From contig WELB01000001.1 in assembly GCA_009602725.1 (NCBI GenBank), forward strand, positions 1 to 11,824: 11,824 nucleotides of DNA. Direction: 5' to 3'. Below the pieces are notes generated by a model. That model was not told the origin of the DNA, did not search any database, and was given only the letters and a program-made list of their open reading frames with translations. The DNA comes from Spirogloea muscicola (lineage: Eukaryota > Streptophyta > Zygnematophyceae > Spirogloeales > Spirogloeaceae). A program made the translations under genes and the position numbers. Shown here piece after piece: positions 1-8,200 of the stretch (the first letter of the stretch is position 1; every line of letters starts with the position of its first letter).

Positions 1-2
1 TG

Positions 3-179
3 AAGCGGCGCATGCCGCTGGGCCTGCTGCAGGACGTCTACTGCCGCCGCGAGAAGCTCGACGCCGCCGCCGTCGCCTTCCTGTTCCGCGGCGTGCGCGT
101 CGCCGCCGCCGCCACGCCCGACGAGCTCGCCATGGAGGACGCCGACGCGCTCGAGGTCTGGCCGCTCGGCAGCCTCTGA
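3..179 (+). CDS. C-terminal exon of a protein with a SUMO-like (Rad60-SLD type) domain, partial
   Basis: This is the 3' end of a gene whose upstream part lies outside the window; 58 codons and a TGA are present, with two bases of a split or preceding codon at positions 1-2. The translation follows the second half of the SUMO beta-grasp fold: a helix with DVYCRREKL (like the YCQRQ helix of SUMO), a strand with VAFLFRGVRV (like RFLFEGQRI), then TPDELAMEDADALEVW, the counterpart of the TPKELGMEEEDVIEVY segment. The protein stops five residues after EVW and has no Gly-Gly, so it cannot be a mature conjugable SUMO. Proteins of the Rad60/Esc2/NIP45 family end with such SUMO-like domains, which bind SUMO-pathway enzymes in genome maintenance; that family is the likeliest assignment. 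A divergent SUMO paralogue is possible. Codon use is extremely GC-rich with long Ala runs. No intron acceptor is visible in the window, so the exon may start further left. Confidence 0.72.
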   Translation, partial: KRRMPLGLLQDVYCRREKLDAAAVAFLFRGVRVAAAATPDELAMEDADALEVWPLGSL

Positions 180-1027
180 CCGCCCAACTGGCGGCGCCTC
201 CCAGCCTGGCCACTGCGGCTGCGGAAGCCTCGGCCTTCTCGAGACAGCCGCCCGGCCGTCAGCTCCGACGCCTCAGCGAGACGCCAACGCGCCCCGTGGG
301 ATTATCTTCATAGCTGGGTGCGGCAGTTGGCCTTTTGGGCCTCGCCTGTTGAGCCGCGCCTTCCGCCGTCGCGCCGGAGGGCTCGTTCACAGTCAGCGGC
401 GGCGTGCCGCTAGCGCTTATATTTTGATGTTGCTACTGCTGCTGCTGATGGCTCGAGCCATCTCGAGAGCGACTTGGCCATGCGCTCTGATTTACCGGGC
501 AAGCCGTTCTCGCACTCGACGCTGCGGCCATGTGAGTAGACACTTGAATACATTCTCGCGGCAGCTGTCCAGCAGCTGACTGTACCAGCCACCGATTGCG
601 GCTTCGCCATACTGCGGCCGCCGGCGGCTCTTGTACATAAGATGACTCTTTTGAAAGTAGCTTTGCTGGTAGGACTTGGGCTTGCCGCGGGGCTATCTGT
701 TGATGGCTCCGCAAACCACAGTTGTTGCTGTGACTGCGGCCTCAGCTTGGTCAGCACTGGGCTTGACCTGCTGACAAGGGAATCATGACAGTGAAGGAGT
801 GGGAAATCTCTCTTGTGGCTGCAGGTTGTGCAGACAGTCAGTGCCTCGTAGCCTGAGCCCACAGTTGTATAAGAAGTTTAGCACTGGCATAGCGCCACAA
901 CTCTTGCAAAGCCACCTGTGCTCCTCCTGCAACTCTGGCTTTGCCAAAGGCAAGGCTTGGCAAGCGCAAAAAAGTTGGGGCCTTTGTGCACACTCATGGG
1001 TTGCCTAGTTGCACCTGCCTCGATGTC
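180..1027. other. Gene-free interval between two convergent genes (shared 3' flanks)
   Basis: This 848-bp stretch lies between the stop of the SUMO-like gene (+) and the stop of the YccV-like gene (-), so it should hold both 3' untranslated regions. Short open frames occur on both strands, but none shows a recognisable domain or fits a spliced gene. I saw no TGTAA (the usual green-algal polyadenylation signal) on either strand here. A short CTG run lies near 437-449. Confidence 0.6.
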
Positions 1028-2927
1028 TCAGCCCGGGCAGAGCAGCAGAAGCTGGGGCCGCGGAGTGCTGGCGGGCTCTTCGTGCTTCTCCGCCGCGTCG
1101 TCATCAGCCCCGCCTCGCCGCCGTTGCCGCTGCCGCTGAGCCTCCGATGCCGTGTCCTCGTTCCGGGCCGTCGCCTTCCGCCCACGCTTGCTCAGAAGCG
1201 CGCCGACACCGGGCACCGCCGCTGGGTCATCCTCGTCATACACGTCCGGGAAGAGAAACCTGGCTCACAAGCGTAACGGCCTCAGGCGCTACCTCAGCAC
1301 CAGACTGCGGGTAGCCCTGAAAGCATAGGAGGCCAGCAGCGATGCCATGGCAGCAGTGGCGGCGACACTCACTTGAGGTGCAGCACGGGAATGTACCGCC
1401 TGAGCCCTTCGCTATACCTGGTATTGCAGCATTGCCGAGAATTGTTGTGCCCGATACCAAACAGTGAGAAATCGGTGACGTTGCGAGTCGCCAGAGTTGT
1501 ACGCATGTATGAGCACCCTAACCAGCCCACGTGTCACGAATGGGCTGGGCTAGCTGGACAAGGCGCGGCACGGCAGCGCCAGTAGGCATAGCAGGGGCCA
1601 GGCACTGCTCACTTGTCAAAGTACTCGCCGATCCCGCGGTGCCGCACGCGCTCGCCAGGCAGCAGGTCAATGTTATCCTGCGCGACGTACCTGGCCCCGT
1701 GCCGCCAGCTCCAACATCCGCTAAGCAGCTGGGTGCACAGGAAAGGAGCGCGCAGGAGCGGTGGCGGCAGCACCCAGCGGTGGCCAGGGGAGGTGGCCGC
1801 TCACTTGGGCTGGCTGGCCTCACGCCCGACCTCGTCCGGGAGGACGTGGTAGAAGGGCTGGTCCGCACCTGCCACCACCGCCACCGCCAGTCAACGCCGC
1901 CGCCGAGCACGTCAGAGCACAGGTCCCGCCCTTCGAGGGGGACTCCATGAGGAGGGAGGGAGGAGGGATGAGGACTCGAAAATGGAGCTGACCTGACGGC
2001 AGGTCGAAGATGCGCATGCGCACCATCCAGTCGATGGGCCGGGAGCAGATCCGGTCCCAGCCGAAGATGACGCCCCTGCAGGCGTTACACAGGCACGGGC
2101 AATGGAGTGTGTGTTGATGTGTGGAGGGCCTGAGTGGCCAAGTACAAAGGCAAGCACACCGATGGATGTACATCACCTGCTGCTGAGCTGACCCGCTCGA
2201 TACCCATGAGTCAGCACGCAGAGGTCGCTAACCGTTGCCCAAACACAGATGAGCTTTTGCAGGTACTACTACTCAACGCTCCACTTCCAAACAAACGGCA
2301 TGACCACATTCCAAATCATCTTCTTGTGTAACATGACTACCGATCTGATACCAGACGGCAATATGACAAGCCCTTGTGCCACCAGCTAGAGCTCGACCGG
2401 CTTTCTGGTGCTTTCTGGGCACTGGGGTGGAGCCCAGTCGCCACTGCGAGCGCGGCAGTGGGGCCAGTCGGCGGCCTCGTCTCAGGGGCGCTGGGACATG
2501 GGCGCTGCGCACACCTGTAGCCGTACTTGCGATGCCGGATGACGCTGCCGACGGAGTACAGGACGCCGGCGCGCTCCTCGTTGGCCGCCCTCCTGCGCCG
2601 GCGGCGGCGGCGGCCCCGTCAGCACGGCCCTGCTGCGGCGGCGGCGGCGGCGGCGAGTCCCACGACAGACGCAGCGCAGGCGCTGGGGCAGCGGGAGGAC
2701 CTCCGGTGGGCGGCGCGGAGGACGTTGCACATCTGGACGGCCTCAAAGCCCGCGTCGGCGGCCGCCAGCGCGGTGGCGCTGCCAAAGGGCAGCGCCGCGG
2801 CGCGCTCGAAGGCCCGCCGCAGCACGGCCAGCGCGCCTGGCGGAGGTGTCGGCGGTGGTGGCGGCTCAGCGCGGGAGCCGGGGCTGACGGGCGGCGCCAT
2901 GGGGACGACGACGGCGACGGCGGACAT
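1028..2927 (-). CDS. YccV/HspQ-like (hemimethylated-DNA-binding fold) domain protein, seven exons
   Basis: Exons (minus strand, 5' to 3'): 2927-2701, 2592-2515, 2075-1993, 1868-1805, 1690-1613, 1417-1373, 1259-1028; 807 nt, 268 residues, all introns GT-AG and phase-compatible. Residues 85-160 carry the YccV/HspQ fold: VLYSVGSVIRHRKYGYRGV, IFGWD, IDWM, DLPSGADQPFYHVLPDE, then YVAQDNIDL. A second conserved block, GIGEYFDKYSEGLRRYIP (170-187), resembles the tail after YccV in FBXO21-type proteins. The N-terminal 75 residues are Ala/Pro-rich with a predicted helix; I see no F-box and no clear UVR motif. The last 70 residues are acidic then Arg/Gln-rich and look disordered. In bacteria HspQ regulates Lon proteolysis; in plants a YccV protein (ClpF) is a plastid Clp adaptor. 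A protease-adaptor role is inference. The ATG at 2927 follows an in-frame TAA four codons upstream, but an alternative 5' exon is possible. The gene runs head-to-head with SmD1. Confidence 0.82.
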
Positions 2928-3123
2928 GACGGGCCGCCGTTACGGGCTCGCGGGCAGTCCGTCACTCACCGGCGCCGTCGCTGAGCTCCGGCGGCGGTGG
3001 CGACGCCCCCACGCCGATGCCGCCGCAGCCGCCCCCGCCGTCGCTGCCGCCGCCGCGCCGGCGGCTCCGCAATGGCGTGCATCTCGTGGTGGAGGGGCCA
3101 CCAGCGCAAGTTCGAGCGCATTN

Positions 3124-3144
3124 GGCCCTTTGTATCGATGGGCC
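3124..3144. promoter_or_regulatory. GGCCC/GGGCC inverted repeat with site II-like TGGGCC
   Basis: The arms GGCCC (3124-3128) and GGGCC (3140-3144) are exact reverse complements; flanking TT and AA extend the pairing if the ambiguous base at 3123 is a bulge. TGGGCC at 3139-3144 fits the TCP-bound site II consensus of plants. Its place midway between two divergent genes makes a regulatory role plausible but unproven. Confidence 0.35.
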
Positions 3145-3272
3145 AAGCTAGTCCGCAAGCCCTAGACAGCGGATGGCCAGATCAGCCGTCGACTAGCCAC
3201 GGACGCCGGCTCTGGCGAAAGTCGCGCCGCGGGCAGGAAGGCGCTGCCGTCTGCGCGAGGTGTCAGAGCCAA

Positions 3273-3294
3273 CGGCGGCGGCGGCGGCTGCGGG

Positions 3295-3322
<28 letters not shown>
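3273..3322 (+). repeat. Interrupted CGG trinucleotide run just upstream of the SmD1 start codon
   Basis: An almost pure CGG repeat, interrupted once by CTGCGGGGG, ends directly before the CCATG context of SmD1. It would lie in the 5' untranslated region and could fold or form G-rich structures. Similar GCC/CGG runs occur in the first intron of the YccV-like gene (about 2600-2655), so this is partly a general feature of the GC-rich left third. Confidence 0.75.
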
Positions 3323-3324
<2 letters not shown>

Positions 3325-3325
<1 letters not shown>

Positions 3326-4304
3326 TGAAGCTCGTCAGGTGAGCGGAGCCCGCAGTGCGCAGCTCGTGGCCCGCTGGGGTTAGACGGCTGTCGCTGCGGC
3401 AAGCGGCGGTGCTGGGCGGGCAGAGGCAGCGGAAACGGCGGCCGCACCTTGCGCTGCATGTTCACGCCTTCTTAACGGCGTCCTCGCTGCAAGTAGGTGA
3501 CTAGATGGGGCTGTAAGGACCCCAGACGTAAGCAACATTGCCTGCTTTGGCAGAAGCCTGACGACAACGCTGCGGTGGCCGCCGTCGTGGGCGCAGGTTC
3601 TTGATGAAGCTCAACAACGAGACGGTCTCCATCGAGCTCAAGAACGGCACCGTGGTTCACGGCACCATCATCGGTGCGTCGCCATAGCCTCTGCCTCTTC
3701 TTGTGCTCAGCATTGCCCATCTTGCGGTCTTCGCTGATGGACTTTGGCGCTGCCACCGCTGCCGCTGCGCTGCCTCTGTTGTCACTGCAGGCGTGGACAT
3801 CAGCATGAACACGCACCTGAAGACGGTGAAGCTGACGCTCAAGGGCAAGAACCCCGTGGCGCTGGACCACCTGAGCATCCGTGGCAACAACATCCGCTAC
3901 TTCATCCTACCCGACTCCCTCAACCTCGACACGCTGCTCGTCGCGGAGGCGCCCCGCGTCAAGGCCAAGAAGCCCGCACCCGGTGAGCCACAGCCTCCAT
4001 ACGCGCCTGGGCTCGGCCAGCACATCCCCTCGCTTGGCCGCCTGTGGACAGGCTCCCGCGCAACGGGCGAGCTCGCGACATGGCAGCTCGACTGATATGC
4101 TGATGGTGCAGCCTGCTACTAGCAGCAGTCAACACTCAGATTGTTCATTGCATTCTCTGCTCTACGTCGCTCGCCAATGGTGCTGCCGGTGCTGGCTTGC
4201 TAAGCTGACCTACGACTTCTGCGCACTTGTGTGCAGGCAAGCCGCTGGGCCGTGGCAGAGGCAGAGGCCGTGGCAGAGGCCGTGGGAGGGGAGGTGGGCG
4301 GTAG
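3325..4304 (+). CDS. SNRPD1: Small nuclear ribonucleoprotein SmD1, four exons, complete
   Basis: SmD1 is one of seven Sm proteins forming the ring around U1, U2, U4 and U5 snRNAs in the nucleus; it is needed for snRNP assembly and splicing. Exons: 3325-3338, 3597-3673, 3791-3982, 4237-4304; 351 nt, 116 residues (the human protein has 119). The first exon encodes only MKLV plus two bases of Arg5. The Sm1 motif spans about residues 6-45 ([20 protein letters not shown], then [11 protein letters not shown] with Asn37), and Sm2 contains [14 protein letters not shown] (58-71) with the RNA-contacting Arg-Gly-Asn. The last exon encodes [12 protein letters not shown] and further RG repeats, the tail that is symmetrically dimethylated by PRMT5-type enzymes in other eukaryotes. 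Introns (258, 117 and 254 nt) all start GTGAG or GTGCG and end CAG. Near-identity to known SmD1 makes the call secure. It is divergent from the YccV-like gene. Confidence 0.97.
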
Positions 4305-5225
4305 CTTGCACACCAACCTGTGCCTCGCGGCTGCTGCTCTGCTGCCACACATGGCGCCTTGTGCCGTGCCGAGGTCTCCAGCCAAGGTGGTGGTTTGCGA
4401 CCTGTTCAAAGCTTTAGACTCAGCCATTGGCACGAGCTGCAGTGGTGCAATTGACCTGGTTGGGAAGCTCCGCCGATACACCATGTGTGGAGCTTTCTGC
4501 TCTGCTAGCGTCTACCAACCTCATCTCTTGAAAGAGCTTAGCACTGTCGGTGCTAGTAGCATCCTGTGTCTGCGGATGTTAAGCAATCCTGCAGCCTCGC
4601 CCTGGGCTGCTGTAGAGGAACATGCTGATGCACCATGGAAGATGGCACTCCAGTTGAGCAAGGTGCTGCATTTGCAATAGTATGCTCTCAATCAACTGCA
4701 AGATCTTCAATGTCTGGCTGCACTTCAGAAATTACTGACAGAAGAAGCGCAAGCCAAACAAGCAGAGCTTGCTTGCAAAAGAATGATAAATGTGACTTGT
4801 GCAACATCCCCGCGACCTCGTCAACCGGCCATGTGAGTTGGATGTGTTGCCTTCATGTTAACTCGGACAACTTGAGACCCAGCAAGGAGACCTGAAAGAC
4901 ACCACAGTCAGGTCTTACTTGGCACCGGAACAAAGACATCATGAACGACGTCAGTGTCCAGTGCCCGAAGCTGGGCAGTTATTGAGCAGCTCAAACAATA
5001 TCTGCTCTAACATCTGTTTGCAGATGCACATAAGTAGTGCTGTCTCTCGGCTCCTGCTTACAGACAAATCAAGTATCTGCAAGCTCAATCAATGAAGCAG
5101 CAAGTCTCTGCTTAGCTGGAATATACCCCACCACCACGCCACAATCGCTCCGCTGACCAGGACCATAAGAGCCATCACCTACACCACCCTTAATGTGGAG
5201 CAGTAGAAACTCACTCACACTCGTC
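4305..5225. other. Gene-free interval between the SmD1 and APC5 stop codons
   Basis: This 921-bp stretch separates two converging genes and should contain both 3' untranslated regions. Open frames present here (for example one running from the SmD1 tail to about 4680) have no recognisable domain; that one is an out-of-frame reading of the RG-coding exon continued by chance. GC content falls clearly across this interval, from the GC-rich left third to the more balanced APC5 half. Confidence 0.6.
5058..5062 (-). other. TGTAA, candidate polyadenylation signal of APC5
   Basis: Read on the minus strand this is TGTAA, the main polyadenylation signal of many chlorophyte algae, lying about 165 nt past the APC5 stop codon. 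A pentamer occurs often by chance, and the neighbouring genes show no such signal at a comparable place, so this is only a candidate. Confidence 0.3.
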
Positions 5226-8200
5226 TCAGTCTGATGGCGTAGCCAGAAGATCAGCCCGCGCTTCTTGGAGGGCCTGGGTGTGCCATTGAGACTTCTCAGC
5301 AGCCGCTTCTCGAGCAGCCGCGTCATCCATGGCATTGTAGGTCAACGCCATCAGGTAGTAGCTCTCAGCCGCCTCCGCCCTTGCCTGACAAAGTACATAT
5401 CAACTCTACGATTGCTCAACACTACTAGCCACAGAAAGATCCCACTGCTTGATGAGCCCAGGTATGCAGTAAGCAACAGGTGCCCATTTTCATAATACAA
5501 CAACATTGGGCAATACCGCAACGGAAAAATGCACAGAGAGGCTTCCTTCAACTTCAATTTCAAATACTTCTCCATTGCACGTCACTTGTCTTTGCAACAG
5601 AGAAACTGCTGCAGACCCATATAAGCAACAAGGAAGCTTAGATATCACCTCAAGAGCCTCAAAACAATCTGCAGCAACAGAAAGTAGCTCTACAATGCCA
5701 GCAGATTCCTCCAGCACTGCCAAGATCACACACACTGTAAGCTTCCCAGCTGTCAAGTCATTGGCTCAAGCAAAGCATCACAGTAAAGCCACCCTCAAAG
5801 CAAGATCAGCAAATTTTGAGACTGACACCTCCACCCACCACTCAACAATGGTGTTATGCAATGTTCACTGTGTTACACATACAGGATCATGAAGTCCATG
5901 ACCACTTGTTGAGGAAGAAGCCTTACTACGGACAGTCAGTTGTGATACATTTAAGCCTCACCTCTGCTTTCTTCGAGGCTGATGAGTCGACACTTAGCCA
6001 GAGCAAGGTGGCAATTGCCCCGCAACTCTAGGTCGCCGTGAGCAAGGATCAGGGGCAAGCAGCATGTGAGGAGTTTTGAGCTCCTCGCTGCCTCCTCGGA
6101 GCCCAGAGCCAGCCATAGCTCCGCCACCAGGACAACGGCAGCGGCCTCAAACATGTCCAGGGATAGGGACTGGCTCAGAGTGACACAATTCAAAGCGTAC
6201 GGAAGCGCGGAGATTGGACTGCCCGCTTGCTGCCAGCAAAGACAACAAGCTAAAGTGAGGGGCATGCAAGGATCTGTGTAAATCTCTGAAGTTGAAGGCA
6301 GTGGCCCTCGAGTTCCCTTCTCCACAAATGTTGTGGACATACCGCACTCTTTCTTCAAGCGGGGCGCGAGTAACATGATACAGGTACCCTCCTTTAGCTC
6401 ACTTTCACTCTTGGTTGTGACATTGGCCTGATGTCTAGCCATTGCCTCAGGTCCCATGTCATCAGCGCATCAAGAGGTGCATCAGACTCACCTTGTGTAT
6501 GTTTGTAGACAAGATCAAGACCTGGACAAGCTCCAATTGTAAGTGAGACTGGACGCAATCGGCCAACAGCTTCTCTGCTAGGTCCGCCGCCTGCACAAAG
6601 GCAGCACTGCAACATATGTGATCAACTGCCCAAGAGTTGCAGCTAACATGCTTCTGATGGTCTTGCAGAGCAAAGCCATACGCAGGTCCTGGACATGGCG
6701 ACATGAATCGCACATCCAGCTTGTACAGACTGCAGGCGACTTTCTTCTTTCTTTTTGCGCATGCGAGGGCTTGAGACTGACCCCAGGCAAGTCGTCTGAA
6801 GCCAACAGATTCCTCGCTGACCTCATCCCCACTGCCACTCTCAACTCCATGTCACTACCAGGGGTTGCGGAGACAAGGGCAGATAGCTCCATAACAGCTT
6901 CCTCGGCTAGTCGCAGATGTCCTCTGACAGCAACATTGAGAACAATCTGTCAAGCGACACTTTCCAGGATATATTGATGACACCAAAGACAAATCACTAA
7001 CATATAGCTCATATGTTTTGAATGCCTCTGTTTAAATGCGATAAGGTGTCAAGGTCCGCATAGTGCACTGCCAACTGCAGGCACTCCAGCTGCTACCAGC
7101 ACTTTGCAATGAGTGCTGACTCGCCATAGCAGGCACCAGCACTATTGAGATTGCCATTCAATCCTGAACGAGACACGGACTTGTGAAGAGATCTATCATG
7201 GAGAAGCTCCAACTGGCAGACTCTTAGCCGCCGGTTGGCAGGCAGGCTAAACTTCTTCAAGGCAACTTCCAATGCCGCTGCTGCAGCTATTGACACAAAC
7301 ACGCATTCAAGTCTAAGAAGGCACTCTTTTGCAGACAGAGCAAGGACGTTCATGACGTGCAATTCAGAAGCACGATAGGCTTTCCCAAGAGCCTTGTCAA
7401 TTCCTAAACTATGTTCCATCAAATGCATACTTCAATCTACATATGTGATACACCCTGTACTTCATACCTTTATAACCATTTTGACTGGCTACGTACTTGG
7501 CCAACTTCACATATGACGTGCACAGATCATCAGCTCTGCACAAGAAATTGGCAAGACTCAAACTGGAATCCTTCCACGACATGTTTTAAAGACCAGAACA
7601 TCTCCTTAACGATTTGATATTGTAGAAAACCAGCTGTTTGCAATGCTCATTGCTTGACCATGATACAAGACTACGAAGTCAACAATAACAGCAACAAACG
7701 GCCTGACCACCTTGTACCTGGCAACGTCTTGGTAGCAGGTGGCATGAACTAGTGCACCTAAGCGGGCCATGGGGGTGCTGCAGGAGCCGAAAAGTGCTGT
7801 TGCAGGTGAGCAGAGGAAGCAGGCTGCAGGGGCTAAGTTATCCTATTCCAGGTAAATAGAGGTGCAAAGTAATGTTGTGCCTTCACCATGCCACCATGCT
7901 TCTCCAAACAACCATTTATAGATGAGTATACCCAGCATAGCAACCATGACTCATCAGTTCATCACATGCATTCTGGAAAGTGACAGTCTACTTTCAGGGC
8001 GAAAATAGACGAAGAACGTGACATTACGAACAACCTTCCATAAAGCTCCCAGGAGGTGGCCTTGAGGAGGTGAGAGCAGCCAGCCAAGCGCACACCAGTC
8101 TCCAAGAGCGGTGCAGCTCGAGCGGCAACTTGTCCCCACCCACTCAGAATGCTTCCACCAGATTGACTGGCTGAAGCATTGACTTGGAATGATCGAGACG

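Larger units (their letters stand above)
2928..3324. promoter_or_regulatory. Head-to-head intergenic region, probable bidirectional promoter
   Basis: Only 397 bp separate the start codons of the YccV-like gene (-) and SmD1 (+), so both promoters and both 5' untranslated regions must fit here, unless the YccV gene has a further upstream exon. The region is GC-rich and shows no clear TATA box. It contains an inverted repeat GGCCC (3124-3128) / GGGCC (3140-3144) with an 11-bp spacer; the right arm reads ATGGGCC, which matches the plant site II (TGGGCY) element common in promoters of growth-related genes. A CGG run follows up to the SmD1 start. Promoter function is inferred from gene arrangement. 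Confidence 0.6.

Noticed and set aside
1531-1950. 139-residue plus-strand frame
   Set aside because: It is antisense to YccV exons D and E, whose minus-strand translation (QPFYHVLPDE, YVAQDNIDL) is clearly the coding one.
3095-3145. TTCGA-containing stretch resembling a tRNA T-loop
   Set aside because: No acceptor stem, D-arm or anticodon arm can be folded around it; the visible pairing is the GGCCC/GGGCC repeat.
2376-3383. Long plus-strand frames rich in Gly, Arg and Ala
   Set aside because: They are antisense shadows of the GC-rich YccV exon 1 and promoter; the composition is low complexity and the minus-strand reading gives a conserved domain.
3983-4236. Possible C/D-box snoRNA in SmD1 intron 3 (TGATGG near 4100, CTGA near 4205)
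   Set aside because: The box C match is imperfect, the spacing is too long and the flanks do not pair in a terminal stem.
4231-4680. Long plus-strand frame overlapping the last SmD1 exon
   Set aside because: It reads the RG-coding repeat out of frame and continues into 3' flank with no recognisable domain.
5506-5892. 128-residue plus-strand frame opposite APC5 exon 19
   Set aside because: It has no recognisable motif, and the minus strand here encodes the conserved AADCFEALE segment of APC5.
6230-6491. Open frame containing GTCIMLLAPRLKK, at first considered as an APC5 exon
   Set aside because: Joining 6492 (CACAAG|GTGAGT) directly to 6229 gives VLILSTNIHK-QAGSPISALPYAL, which follows plant APC5 without a gap, so this segment is intron.
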